In this document: positions 23,995 to 33,081 of the stretch, one piece after another
Numbering within the stretch: position 1 is the first letter of the stretch
How the letters are laid out: every line of letters starts with the position of its first letter
DNA from: Paraburkholderia ginsengisoli NBRC 100965
GTDB taxonomy: Bacteria; Pseudomonadota; Gammaproteobacteria; Burkholderiales; Burkholderiaceae
NCBI RefSeq assembly: GCF_000739735.1
Contig: NZ_BBJF01000008.1
Span: forward strand, 107,094 to 171,093
Reading direction: 5' to 3'
Length of the DNA: 64,000 nt
The notes under the pieces: model-generated
Databases searched by the model: none
The model's input: only the letters and a program-made list of their open reading frames with translations
What the model was told of the DNA's origin: nothing
Translations under genes and position numbers: made by a program

Positions 23995-25812
23995 TCACTC
24001 CACCGTCACCGACTTCGCCAGATTGCGCGGCTTATCCACATCCGTCCCTCGCGCACACGCCGTGTGATACGCGAGCAATTGCAGCGGCACCACATGCAGA
24101 ATCGGCGACAGCAGGCCATAGTGCTCCGGCATCCGGATCACATGCAGCCCTTCGTCGTTGACGATCTTCGTATCAGCGTCGGCGAACACATACAGCTCAC
24201 CGCCGCGCGCGCGCACTTCCTGGATATTCGACTTCAGCTTTTCGAGCAGCGCGTCGTTCGGCGCCACCGTCACCACCGGCATCGCTTCAGTCACGAGCGC
24301 GAGCGGCCCGTGCTTCAGCTCGCCGGCCGGATACGCCTCGGCGTGAATATACGAAATCTCCTTGAGCTTCAGCGCGCCTTCGAGCGCGATCGGGTAGTGC
24401 AAGCCGCGCCCGAGGAACAGCGCGTGTTCCTTGCGCGAAAACTCTTCCGACCACGCGATGATCTGCGGCTCCAGCGCCAGCACGCTGTTCAATGCCGCCG
24501 GCAAATGGCGCAACTGTTTCAGGTAGCCGGCTTCCTGCTCGTCGCTCAGATGCCCGCGCAGTTTAGCCAGCGTGGCCGCCAGCACGAACAGCGCGACCAG
24601 CTGCGTCGTGAACGCCTTGGTCGACGCGACGCCGATCTCGCGACCCGCGTGCGTGAGGAACGACAACTCGGTCTGACGCACCATCGCGCTCGTGCCGACA
24701 TTGCACACCGCCAGCGTGTGCTTGTGTCCGAGGGACTGCGCATGCTTGAGCGCCGCGAGCGTATCCGCCGTCTCGCCCGACTGCGAGATCACCACCACCA
24801 GCGACTTCGGATTCGGCACCGACTCGCGGTAGCGATACTCGCTGGCGATCTCCACCTGGGTCGGAATTTTCGCGATCGATTCGAGCCAGTACTTCGCGGT
24901 CAGTCCCGAGTAGTAGCTCGTGCCGCACGCAAGAATCAGCAGGCTGTCGATCTCCGCGAATACCTTGCCCGCGTCTTCGCCGAAGATCGAGGGGTCGAAC
25001 GAATCCGCTTGCGGGATCGTGTCGGTGATCGCGCGCGGCTGTTCGAAAATTTCCTTCTGCATGAAGTGACGATACGGGCCGAGTTCGACCGCCCCGCCAT
25101 ACGCCGCCACCTGACGCACTTCGCGCTGCGCTTCGTTGCCGTCGCGATCGACGATGCGCACGCCGTCGAGCGACAGCTCGCACACGTCGCCCTCTTCCAG
25201 GAAGATGAAGCGTTCGGTGCTGCCCGCGAGCGCCAGCGCGTCGGACGCGAGGAAGTTCTCGCCGTTGCCGAGCCCGACCACCAGCGGCGAGCCCTGCCGT
25301 GCGCCGACCACCGTGTGCGGCTGATCCTTGTGCAGCACCGCGATCGCGTACGCGCCGTGCAATTGCGCTATCGCTTCACGCACGGCGGCGAACAGGTCGC
25401 CGCGATACACGCTGTGAATCAGGTGCGCGATAACCTCGGTGTCGGTCTGCGAGACGAACTCGTAGCCCTTGCCCCGCAGCATTTCACGCAGCGTCTCATA
25501 GTTCTCGATGATGCCGTTGTGTACCAACGCGAGCGCATCTTTCGAGAAGATCGGGTGCGCGTTGTCGGTCACCGGCGCACCGTGCGTCGCCCAGCGCGTA
25601 TGCGCGATCCCCGTGATGCCGTCGAAATGCCCTTCGTGCACCTGCTCGTCGAGATCGGCGACGCGCGCGACGCTGCGCGCGCGGCGCGGCCCGTTCTCGC
25701 CCAGCACCGCGACGCCACACGAATCGTAGCCACGGTACTCGAGGCGCCGCAGTCCTTCGATCAGGACGGAAACAATATTACGTTGCGCAACCGCGCCGAC
25801 AATGCCGCACAT
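23995..25812 (-). CDS. glmS: Glutamine-fructose-6-phosphate aminotransferase (isomerizing)
   Basis: Converts fructose-6-phosphate and glutamine to glucosamine-6-phosphate, the first step to UDP-GlcNAc. 605 aa: N-terminal amidotransferase with catalytic Cys2 (MCGIVGAVAQ), then two SIS domains (GTSYYSG, SQSGETADTL), ending KSVTVE, the conserved C-terminus whose codons are the TnsD recognition region in Tn7 targeting. It lies downstream of glmU on the same strand. Accessory DNA starts within about 35-80 bases of its stop codon. Confidence 0.97.
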   Translation of the reverse strand: MCGIVGAVAQRNIVSVLIEGLRRLEYRGYDSCGVAVLGENGPRRARSVARVADLDEQVHEGHFDGITGIAHTRWATHGAPVTDNAHPIFSKDALALVHNGIIENYETLREMLRGKGYEFVSQTDTEVIAHLIHSVYRGDLFAAVREAIAQLHGAYAIAVLHKDQPHTVVGARQGSPLVVGLGNGENFLASDALALAGSTERFIFLEEGDVCELSLDGVRIVDRDGNEAQREVRQVAAYGGAVELGPYRHFMQKEIFEQPRAITDTIPQADSFDPSIFGEDAGKVFAEIDSLLILACGTSYYSGLTAKYWLESIAKIPTQVEIASEYRYRESVPNPKSLVVVISQSGETADTLAALKHAQSLGHKHTLAVCNVGTSAMVRQTELSFLTHAGREIGVASTKAFTTQLVALFVLAATLAKLRGHLSDEQEAGYLKQLRHLPAALNSVLALEPQIIAWSEEFSRKEHALFLGRGLHYPIALEGALKLKEISYIHAEAYPAGELKHGPLALVTEAMPVVTVAPNDALLEKLKSNIQEVRARGGELYVFADADTKIVNDEGLHVIRMPEHYGLLSPILHVVPLQLLAYHTACARGTDVDKPRNLAKSVTVE

Positions 25813-25878
25813 GGCTCATTCCTTTTTCATGCTCATGCTGGGTTTCAGGGAGCGCGCTTCGCGCACGCGTCGTGCCCA

Positions 25879-27240
25879 TCAGCTCTTCTTTTTTACCGGG
25901 CGGACATAGCCCGTTTTGCTTGTTTGCGTTTTATCGTTCAGAACCAGCGCGTCGGCTTCGACGTCCTTCCACACCGTGGTGCCCGCCGCGATCGTCGCGC
26001 CGCGCTTCACGCGCACCGGGGCGACCAGCTGCGTGTCCGAGCCGACGAACACGTCGTCCTCGATGATCGTGCGGAATTTGTTCGCGCCGTCGTAGTTGCA
26101 GGTGATCGTACCCGCGCCGATATTCACGCGCGCGCCGACATCCGCGTCGCCGATATACGTGAGGTGGTTCGCTTTCGAGCCGCGCCCGAGCACCGCGTTC
26201 TTGATCTCGACGAAGTTACCCACATGAGACTCGTCTTGCAGCGATGCGCCTGTGCGCAAGCGCGCATACGGTCCGAGCACGACGTTCGCGCCGACCTCGG
26301 CGCCTTCGATGTGCGTGAACGCATCGACGCGCGTACCGGCGCCGATGCTCGCGTTGTGGATCACGCAGTTCGGTCCGACGGTGACGTTGTCGGCCAGCGT
26401 CACGCGGCCTTCGAACACGCAGTTCACGTCGATCGACACGTCGCGGCCGCATTCGAGCGTGCCGCGCACGTCGACGCGCGCCGGATCGGCGAGCGTCACG
26501 CCTGCGACCAGCAACGCGTCGGCAACGTTGCGCTGATGAATCCGTTCGAGTTCGGCAAGCTGCTGTTTGCTGTTCACGCCGAGCGTTTCCCACTCGTCGT
26601 CCGGCTGCGTGGTGACGACTTCGAGCCCGGCTTCGATCGCCATTTCGACCGCGTCGGTCAGATAGAACTCGCCTTGCGCGTTATCGTTCTTCAACGCCGC
26701 GAGCCAGCCGGCGAGACGCTCGGTTGGCGCGACGATGATGCCGGTATTGATCTCGGCGATCTTCAACTGCTCGGCGTTCGCGTCTTTCTGTTCGACGATG
26801 CGCTGCACCTTGCCGTGCGAATCGCGCACGATGCGACCGTACCCGGACGGGTCGTCGAGCGTGACGGTGAGTACGCCATAGCCGCCCTGCCCCGCGCGCT
26901 CGGTGAGCACGCGCAGCGTGCTGGCGCGCGTGAGCGGCACGTCGCCGTACAGCACGAGCGTGGGCGCGGACGGATCGAGCAGCGGCAGCGCCTGCTGCAC
27001 CGCGTGGCCGGTGCCGAGCTGCTGCTCCTGGACGGCGAACTGGACGTCCGGCGCCGCGACGGCCTCGCGCACGGCTTCTGCGCCGTGGCCGATCACGACG
27101 ACGAGTCGCGCAGGCTCGAGCGCGCGAGCCGTGTCGATGACATGAGCAAGAAGCGGCCGGCCGGCCAGGGGATGGAGCACCTTGGGAAGCGCGGACCGCA
27201 TGCGCTTGCCGGTGCCTGCCGCCAAAATGACGATGTTCAT
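25879..27240 (-). CDS. glmU: Bifunctional GlcNAc-1-P uridyltransferase / GlcN-1-P acetyltransferase
   Basis: Makes UDP-GlcNAc from glucosamine-1-phosphate. 453 aa: N-terminal nucleotidyltransferase with LAAGTGKRMRSALPKVLHPL, and C-terminal left-handed beta-helix hexapeptide repeats (for example GAGTITCNYDGANKFRT). ATG 27240 (MNIVILAAG) is the family start; the longer frame to 27282 is not needed. It is followed by glmS after 66 nt, so the two hexosamine enzymes are probably co-transcribed. Confidence 0.96.
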   Translation of the reverse strand: MNIVILAAGTGKRMRSALPKVLHPLAGRPLLAHVIDTARALEPARLVVVIGHGAEAVREAVAAPDVQFAVQEQQLGTGHAVQQALPLLDPSAPTLVLYGDVPLTRASTLRVLTERAGQGGYGVLTVTLDDPSGYGRIVRDSHGKVQRIVEQKDANAEQLKIAEINTGIIVAPTERLAGWLAALKNDNAQGEFYLTDAVEMAIEAGLEVVTTQPDDEWETLGVNSKQQLAELERIHQRNVADALLVAGVTLADPARVDVRGTLECGRDVSIDVNCVFEGRVTLADNVTVGPNCVIHNASIGAGTRVDAFTHIEGAEVGANVVLGPYARLRTGASLQDESHVGNFVEIKNAVLGRGSKANHLTYIGDADVGARVNIGAGTITCNYDGANKFRTIIEDDVFVGSDTQLVAPVRVKRGATIAAGTTVWKDVEADALVLNDKTQTSKTGYVRPVKKKS

Positions 27241-27340
27241 GGCGTCGGCAATGAGTGAGTTTGTGGCCGACGATTCTATCATGCGACCTTTCGTGCAAAA
27301 GGCGCGCTGGCGCGCATTTCCGGCAGGTGGATTAGCGCGA

Positions 27341-27363
27341 AAACGCCCATTTTCCGGGCGTTT
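27341..27363 (-). terminator. Terminator after ttcA
   Basis: AAACGCCC-7 nt-GGGCGTTT stem-loop, followed on the minus strand by TTCGCG; it lies just past the ttcA stop at 27367. The stem is convincing, the U-run short. Confidence 0.6.
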
Positions 27364-27366
27364 CCG

Positions 27367-28365
27367 TCAGATATCGTCGAACTGGACGATGGAGATCGAT
27401 TTCGCCGCGCCGAGCGTTGCGCCGTCGTCGTTCGCGGTCGAACACGGCTCTTCGTCGAACGCGATATCGCCTTGCGGATCGGCCTCGCCGGTCGCGCGCA
27501 GGCCCGCGAACGGGAACAGCTTGTGATCCATCAGATGCGACGGCACGACGTTCGACAGCGCATTGAACATGTTCTCGATGCGTCCCGGGAAGCGCTTCTC
27601 CCAATCGCGGATCAGCGCCTTCATTTCGGCGCGCTTCAGATTGGGTTGGCTGCCGCACAGATTGCACGGAATGATCGGGAATTCGCGCAGCTCCGCGTAC
27701 TTTTCCAGATCCGTTTCCTTCACATACGCGAGCGGGCGGATCACGATGTTCTTGCCATCGTCCGATTGCAACTTGGGCGGCATGCCCTTCAGCTTGCCGC
27801 CATAGAACATGTTCAGCAGCAGCGTTTGCAGGATGTCGTCGCGATGATGGCCGAGCGCGATCTTGGTCGCGCCAAGCTCGCCCGCGACGCGGTACAGAAT
27901 CCCGCGCCGCAGCCGCGAGCACAGCGAGCAGGTGGTCTTGCCTTCCGGCACCAGCCGCTTGACGATGCTGTAGGTGTCCTGATTCTCGATGTGAAACGGA
28001 ATGTCGAGCTGCTTCAGATACTCCGGCAGGATGTGCTCCGGGAAGCCCGGCTGCTTCTGGTCGAGATTCACGGCAACAATGTCGAAGTTGATCGGCGCGC
28101 GTTCGCGCAGCCGCATCAGGATGTCGAGCATCGCATAGCTATCTTTGCCGCCCGACAGGCAAACCATCACCTTGTCGCCTTCCTCGATCATGTTGAAGTC
28201 GACGATTGCCTCGCCGACCTGACGCGCGAGGCGCTTGAACAGCTTGTTGTTCTCGTACGCTTCTTTTTGCTCACGACGCGTGAGCGGCGACTTGGCCTTC
28301 GTGGCGGATTGCGAGGCGGCTTGCACAGCGTCCAGCGTGTCGTTCAGGATTTCCGGCGCATTCAT
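27367..28365 (-). CDS. ttcA: tRNA 2-thiocytidine biosynthesis protein TtcA
   Basis: Thiolates cytidine 32 of certain tRNAs using ATP and an iron-sulfur cluster. 332 aa: PP-loop SGGKDSYAMLD, the CSLCSR pair of cysteines, a third Cys in IPCNLCGSQPNLKR, and IALGHHRDDILQT. It lies 3 nt after folB, so it probably closes the SDR-folB-ttcA unit on the - strand. Confidence 0.94.
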   Translation of the reverse strand: MNAPEILNDTLDAVQAASQSATKAKSPLTRREQKEAYENNKLFKRLARQVGEAIVDFNMIEEGDKVMVCLSGGKDSYAMLDILMRLRERAPINFDIVAVNLDQKQPGFPEHILPEYLKQLDIPFHIENQDTYSIVKRLVPEGKTTCSLCSRLRRGILYRVAGELGATKIALGHHRDDILQTLLLNMFYGGKLKGMPPKLQSDDGKNIVIRPLAYVKETDLEKYAELREFPIIPCNLCGSQPNLKRAEMKALIRDWEKRFPGRIENMFNALSNVVPSHLMDHKLFPFAGLRATGEADPQGDIAFDEEPCSTANDDGATLGAAKSISIVQFDDI

Positions 28366-28368
28366 GGC

Positions 28369-28764
28369 TCAATCCTCTTTGATGCGGAAAACTTCGACGC
28401 CCACCGCGTCGCAGTCGGGGTACACGTCCGGCTTCTCGGTCGACACGCGCGCGGCGCGCACCTGCGGATGCTCGAGCATCGTCTTCACGAGGTCGTCGCA
28501 CAGCGTTTCCTGCAAGTGGATATGCCCTTGCTCGACGCGGCGCGAGATGGTGGAGCGCATGAAGTCGTAATCGACCACTTCGTTCAGCTTGTCGTGAACC
28601 GGCGTGGACAGCGCGAGCGGCACGAACAGTTCGACGTTGATCACGACGCGCTGCTCGCCGCGCTTTTCGAAATCGTGCACGCCGATGTTGATGTGCACTT
28701 CGTAGTTGCGCAGAAAGAGCCGGCGGCAATCGGCGAGCCGGGGGTGCGAAAGAGCGGCAAACAT
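28369..28764 (-). CDS. folB: Dihydroneopterin aldolase
   Basis: Cleaves dihydroneopterin to 6-hydroxymethyl-dihydropterin in folate synthesis. 131 aa from ATG 28764; a longer frame to 28797 lacks family character. Typical FolB stretches: NYEVHINIGVHDFEKRGEQ (with the substrate-binding Glu) and VVDYDFMRSTI. Its neighbour upstream is a pteridine-reductase-like SDR, which fits the pathway. Confidence 0.88.
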   Translation of the reverse strand: MFAALSHPRLADCRRLFLRNYEVHINIGVHDFEKRGEQRVVINVELFVPLALSTPVHDKLNEVVDYDFMRSTISRRVEQGHIHLQETLCDDLVKTMLEHPQVRAARVSTEKPDVYPDCDAVGVEVFRIKED

Positions 28765-28810
28765 GTTCGTTCCAGTCGAAAAAAGCGTGCGGGGCACGCA
28801 AGGGGGCGCT

Positions 28811-29629
28811 TCAGGCGCCCGTCAAAAACATTACGTCGCGCGGCAGCGGCACGAGATGCTGCCCGCCGTCGACCACCAGCGTCGTTCCGGTGACACCGGC
28901 CGCATCCGCGAGATACAGCGCGGCGGCGACAATATCCTCGGGCCGCGACGCACGGCCCAGAGGCGTTACACGGTGAGCGGCCGCGAAGCCGTCCTCGGTT
29001 TGATCGGCGGATTGCATCGTGAGGCCCGGCGCGAGCCCGACCACGCGCACTTTCGGCGCCAACGCCTGGGCCAGCGCGACCGTGGCTGTCTGCAACGCGG
29101 CCTTCGACAGCGTGTACGACAGGTAATCCGGATTCATGTTGTACAGCTTCTGATCCAGCACGTTGATGACCACCGTGCGCTGGCTTTCGTCGCTGCGCGC
29201 GGCCTCCGGCGTCGCCTCGTACAGCATGCGCGCGAGCACCAGCGGCGCGCCGAGATTCATCGCGGTCAGCTTCAGCAGCAGTTCGTAGCCGACGTTGTGC
29301 GCGGTGTCCTCCTCGAAGCGCGACGCGTTGTTGACGATGCACACCGGCCGGCCCAAGGCCTCCGTACAGGCTGGAAGCAACCGCTCGACCTGCGCCTCGT
29401 CGCTCAATTCCGCGTGCAGCGCGACCGCCCGGCGGCCGAGCGCGGCGATTTCCGCGACCACTTCGTCGGCTTCTTCGCGCGACGCGCCGTAGTGGACCGC
29501 CACGTCCCAACCGCGCGCGGCAAAGCCGAGCGCGAGCGCACGCCCGATGCGGCGCGCGGCGCCGGTAATCAGCACGACGCGCGGCGCGGCGGGGGTACGG
29601 TCAGCGGCGGTGTCCAGAGAGACGGTCAT
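28811..29629 (-). CDS. Pteridine-reductase-like SDR (FolM-like)
   Basis: 272-aa short-chain dehydrogenase. TGAARRIG replaces the usual TGxxxGIG, and this Arg-containing nucleotide motif marks pteridine reductases and FolM (dihydromonapterin reductase). NNAS, catalytic Tyr-x-x-x-Lys in YTLSKAAL and the C-terminal GTTLVVDGGQH are present. The position directly before folB supports a pterin substrate. Its start codon lies only 13 nt from that of the divergent midA-like gene. Confidence 0.82.
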   Translation of the reverse strand: MTVSLDTAADRTPAAPRVVLITGAARRIGRALALGFAARGWDVAVHYGASREEADEVVAEIAALGRRAVALHAELSDEAQVERLLPACTEALGRPVCIVNNASRFEEDTAHNVGYELLLKLTAMNLGAPLVLARMLYEATPEAARSDESQRTVVINVLDQKLYNMNPDYLSYTLSKAALQTATVALAQALAPKVRVVGLAPGLTMQSADQTEDGFAAAHRVTPLGRASRPEDIVAAALYLADAAGVTGTTLVVDGGQHLVPLPRDVMFLTGA

Positions 29630-29642
29630 TTACAATGCGGGG

Positions 29643-30833
29643 ATGAATCCGAAAGCTCACCAACCCGATAGTTTACCTGCTCCCGGCCCAGGCGCGCTCG
29701 CGCAGTCCGAAGCGCTGGTCGCGCACATCCGCGCCGAGCTCGACAGCGCCGGCGGCTGGCTGCCGTTCGACCGCTACATGGAGCGCGCGCTGTACGCGCC
29801 GGGACTCGGCTATTACAGCGGTGGCGCACGCAAATTCGGGCTGCGCGGCGACGACGGCAGCGACTTCGTCACCGCGCCGGAGCTGTCGCCGCTGTTCGCC
29901 GCGACGCTGGCTCGCCCGCTCGCCGAGGCCTTGCAGGCGAGCGGCACGCGCGACGTGATGGAGTTCGGCGCGGGCACGGGAAAACTGGCTGCCGGTCTGC
30001 TGAACGCACTCGATGAGCTGGACATCGAGTTCGACAGCTACTCGATCGTGGACCTGTCGGGCGAATTGCGCGAGCGTCAGCGCGAGACGATCGCGGCGGC
30101 GGCGCCCGCGCTGGTCGCCAAAGTGCGCTGGCTCGACGCGCTGCCGGAGCGTTTCGAGGGTGTGGTGATCGGCAACGAGGTGCTGGACGCGATGCCCGTG
30201 CGGTTGTTCGCGTCGACCGGCGGCGTCTGGCAAGAGCGCGGCGTGGTGTGGCGCGACGGGGCGTTCGCCTTCGACGACCGGCCGGTGTCCGCAGCCGCGG
30301 ACCTCGCGCTGCTATCGGAAATCGACACCGCCGGCGACGACTACCTGACCGAAACGCACGAAGCTGCCAGCGCGTTCACACGCACCGTGTGCACGATGCT
30401 CGCGCGCGGCGCGGTGTTCCTGATCGACTATGGTTTTCCGCGTCACGAGTACTACCACGCGCAGCGCGCGCAAGGCACGTTGATGTGTCATTACCGGCAC
30501 CGCGCGCACGGCGATCCTTTTTTGTACCCTGGCTTGCAGGACATTACCGCGCACGTGGAATTCACGGGCATCGCCGAAGCGGGTGTCGAGACCGGCGCGG
30601 ACCTGCTCGGCTTCACGTCGCAAGCGCGCTTCCTGCTGAATGCAGGGATCACCGACGCGCTGTCGGACATCGATCCGTCCGACACCGCGCGCTTCCTGCC
30701 CGCGGCGAATGCGGTGCAGAAGTTGTTGTCGGAAGCGGAGATGGGCGAGCTGTTCAAGGTGATCGCCTTTTCGCGCGGACTGGACGACACGCTGCAGGCA
30801 TTTTCCAGCGGCGACCGTTCGCATACGCTGTGA
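29643..30833 (+). CDS. MidA/NDUFAF7-family SAM-dependent methyltransferase
   Basis: 396 aa. GGWLPFDRYMERALYAPGLG and FVTAPELSPLFA are hallmark MidA stretches, and EFGAGTGKLA is the SAM-binding glycine loop. Mitochondrial homologues methylate an arginine of a complex I subunit; the bacterial role is less clear. ATG 29643 is preferred; the frame runs open to 29547 across the SDR gene. TACAAT at 29631-29636 places a possible transcription start at the ATG itself. Confidence 0.88.
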   Translation: MNPKAHQPDSLPAPGPGALAQSEALVAHIRAELDSAGGWLPFDRYMERALYAPGLGYYSGGARKFGLRGDDGSDFVTAPELSPLFAATLARPLAEALQASGTRDVMEFGAGTGKLAAGLLNALDELDIEFDSYSIVDLSGELRERQRETIAAAAPALVAKVRWLDALPERFEGVVIGNEVLDAMPVRLFASTGGVWQERGVVWRDGAFAFDDRPVSAAADLALLSEIDTAGDDYLTETHEAASAFTRTVCTMLARGAVFLIDYGFPRHEYYHAQRAQGTLMCHYRHRAHGDPFLYPGLQDITAHVEFTGIAEAGVETGADLLGFTSQARFLLNAGITDALSDIDPSDTARFLPAANAVQKLLSEAEMGELFKVIAFSRGLDDTLQAFSSGDRSHTL

Positions 30834-30865
30834 TTTTTTGCCCTGTCGGGCGTTAGGAATTCGTG

Positions 30866-31060
30866 ATGATCCGCTGGCTGTTGACCACGTTCGTGGCCGT
30901 TGCGGTGCTGTCGAGCTGCTGGCCCTGGCTCAGGAAGCTCGGCATCGGCCGCATGCCCGGCGACGTGACCTTGCGCATGTTCGGCCGGGAGTATCCGTTC
31001 CCGTTCATGTCGACGCTGGTGCTGTCGATGATCCTGTCGTTGCTGGCGAGAGTGCTGTAG
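30866..31060 (+). CDS. DUF2905 small membrane protein
   Basis: 64 aa with two hydrophobic segments (LLTTFVAVAVLSSCWPWL and MSTLVLSMILSLLARVL) around IGRMPGDVTLRMFGREYPFP, the DUF2905 signature. It follows the midA-like gene by 32 nt on the same strand, a common pairing. GTG 30863 is an alternative start one codon earlier. Function unknown. Confidence 0.88.
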   Translation: MIRWLLTTFVAVAVLSSCWPWLRKLGIGRMPGDVTLRMFGREYPFPFMSTLVLSMILSLLARVL

Positions 31061-31137
31061 GTCCGGTTGGCCTTCGAGCAGCGCGGCATGCGCCGTCGTG
31101 CTCAAAGGCCAAAGGCAATCGCCCCGAACCGCCCTGC

Positions 31138-32370
31138 CTACTCGAGCGCCGCTTCCACCGCGCGCACCCGCTCCTGATGCACGGCATCCTTGATGCCGGC
31201 CGGCGCATCGGCCAGCCGTTTAGCGACCGCGCCGGCATCCACGCCGCGCGCCGCGACGAGTGCCACTCTGAGCCGCTCGGCCTGCGGATAGTCGCGCATC
31301 TCGAAGCCCAGCCTTCCGCGCGCATCCGCCTCGCAGGCCTGCAACGCTTCGGCGAAGCGCGCCGGTTTGCGAATCGCGTCGCTGCGTTCGAGCAATCTCA
31401 CCAGCGCGGCCGCCCCCATCTCCGTTACGCGATGAATGTTGCCGTGCTCGCGCGCCACCAGCAGCGCGAGGTCGCGGCAGTCGTTCGGCACCCGTAGTCG
31501 CTCGCAGAGCGGCCTCAGTAGGTCGACACTGCGCCCTTCATGGCCGATGTGCCGCGGCAGTATGTCCTCGGGCGTGGTCGCCTTGCCGAGGTCGTGCGTC
31601 AGCGCGGCAAAGCGCACCGGCAGCGCATAACCCTGCTGTGCCGCATGGTCGATCACCATCATCACGTGGATGCCGGTGTCCACCTCGGGGTGATAGTCGG
31701 CTCGCTGCGGCACGCCGAACAGCGCGTCGATTTCCGGCAGAATGCGCGCCAACGCGCCGCACTCGCGCAGCACCTCGAACATGCGCGACGGCTTCTTCTC
31801 CATCAAGCCGCGCGACACTTCCTGCCACACGCGTTCGGCCACCAGCGCGTCCACTTCGCCGTCGGCGACCATCTTGCGCATCAGCGTCAGCGTTTCCGGC
31901 GCAACCGTGAAGTCGACGAAGCGCGCCGCGAAGCGCGCAATCCGCAAAATCCGCACGGGGTCTTCGAGGAACGCGTCGCTCACATGCCGGAACAACCGCG
32001 CCTGCAAATCGGCCTGACCGTCGAACGGGTCGACAACCGGCCCCGTCAATTCGCCGTCCGGACGCAGCTCGCGCGCCATCGCGTTGATGGTCAGATCGCG
32101 CCGCGCGAGATCCTCTTCGAGCGTCACGTCCGGCGCATAGAAGAACTGGAAGCCGTGATAGCCCGCCGCCGTCTTGCGCTCGGTGCGCGCGAGCGCGTAC
32201 TCCTCGTGCGTCTGCGGATGCAGGAACACCGGAAAGTCCTTGCCCACCGGACGATAGCCCTGCGCCACCATCTGTTCGGGCGTCGCGCCGACCACCACGT
32301 AATCGCGGTCCTGCACCGGCACGCCCAGCAACTCGTCGCGGATTGCGCCGCCTACCGCGTAGATATTCAT
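31138..32370 (-). CDS. cca: Multifunctional CCA-adding tRNA nucleotidyltransferase
   Basis: Adds or repairs the 3' CCA of tRNAs; the HD domain has phosphatase/phosphodiesterase activity. 410 aa: GGAIRDELLG, catalytic carboxylates in VQDRDYVVVG, RRDLTINAMA, and the HD domain around ALTHDLGKATTPEDILPRHI. The ATG at 32370 overlaps the GST stop as ATGA; an ATG two codons earlier is possible. A much longer open frame exists upstream but overlaps the GST gene. Confidence 0.95.
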   Translation of the reverse strand: MNIYAVGGAIRDELLGVPVQDRDYVVVGATPEQMVAQGYRPVGKDFPVFLHPQTHEEYALARTERKTAAGYHGFQFFYAPDVTLEEDLARRDLTINAMARELRPDGELTGPVVDPFDGQADLQARLFRHVSDAFLEDPVRILRIARFAARFVDFTVAPETLTLMRKMVADGEVDALVAERVWQEVSRGLMEKKPSRMFEVLRECGALARILPEIDALFGVPQRADYHPEVDTGIHVMMVIDHAAQQGYALPVRFAALTHDLGKATTPEDILPRHIGHEGRSVDLLRPLCERLRVPNDCRDLALLVAREHGNIHRVTEMGAAALVRLLERSDAIRKPARFAEALQACEADARGRLGFEMRDYPQAERLRVALVAARGVDAGAVAKRLADAPAGIKDAVHQERVRAVEAALE

Positions 32371-33020
32371 GGGCATACGTCTTGGTACGGAACCGCGTGA
32401 GTCTCGCGACGCGCGGCGTCGATCCATGCTTGCACCGCCGGCAACGCGGTGATCCGCTCGACGTATGCCGTCGCGGTTTCGGACAGCGCCGGGCGCCACG
32501 TATTGAAGCGCATCGCCACCGGCGCGTACATCGCGTCGGCAATGCTGAACTCGCCGAACAGGAAAGGGCCGCCATGCGCGTCGAGGCAGTCGCGCCAGAT
32601 CGCCTCGATCCGCGCGATATCGGCCAGCACGCCCGGCGTCGCGTTCTTGCCTGGGAACGACGCGCGAATGTTCATCCACATGTTCGAGCGCAACTCGCCG
32701 AAGCCCGAGTGCATCTCGGCGCTCACGCTGCGGGCGCGAGCACGCGCCGTCGCGTCGCGCGGCCACAGCGCATGCTGCGGGAAACGCTCGGCCAGCGTCT
32801 CGGCGATTGCCAGCGAATCCCACGTTGCGTGCTGCGCATCGTCGATCAGACACGGCACCTTGCCCGCTCCCTGCGGCGTGTGAGCGAGGATCGCCTCGGT
32901 CGTGCCGGGCTGGTTCAGGTGGATCAGCACTTCTTCGAACGGAATGCCGAAGTGCGTCAGCAGCAGCCACGGTCGCATCGACCATGATGAGTAGTTCTTG
33001 TCACCAATAAGCAGTTTCAT
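32367..33020 (-). CDS. Glutathione S-transferase family protein
   Basis: 217 aa. N-terminal thioredoxin fold with KNYSSWSMRPWLLL (catalytic Ser/Tyr region) and GKVPCLID (cis-Pro), then an all-helical C-terminal domain with FGEFSIADAMYAPV, the N-capping box. Substrate unknown. The start at 33020 gives the standard MKLLIGDKNYSSW opening. It is translationally coupled to cca through ATGA. Confidence 0.9.
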   Translation of the reverse strand: MKLLIGDKNYSSWSMRPWLLLTHFGIPFEEVLIHLNQPGTTEAILAHTPQGAGKVPCLIDDAQHATWDSLAIAETLAERFPQHALWPRDATARARARSVSAEMHSGFGELRSNMWMNIRASFPGKNATPGVLADIARIEAIWRDCLDAHGGPFLFGEFSIADAMYAPVAMRFNTWRPALSETATAYVERITALPAVQAWIDAARRETHAVPYQDVCP

Positions 33021-33081
33021 GCTTCGTATCAATTGCAGAGAAGAGAAAGGGATGCAACGAAGGGGACCTCGCGTTCACCGT

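Noticed and set aside
23944..27258. 1104-codon + strand frame opposite glmS and glmU
   Set aside because: Antisense shadow, typical of high-GC DNA; His/Arg-rich with no domain.
31138..32985. Longer N-terminus for cca (615 codons)
   Set aside because: The extra 200 residues are Arg-rich and lie antiframe over the GST gene; the family start is at 32370.
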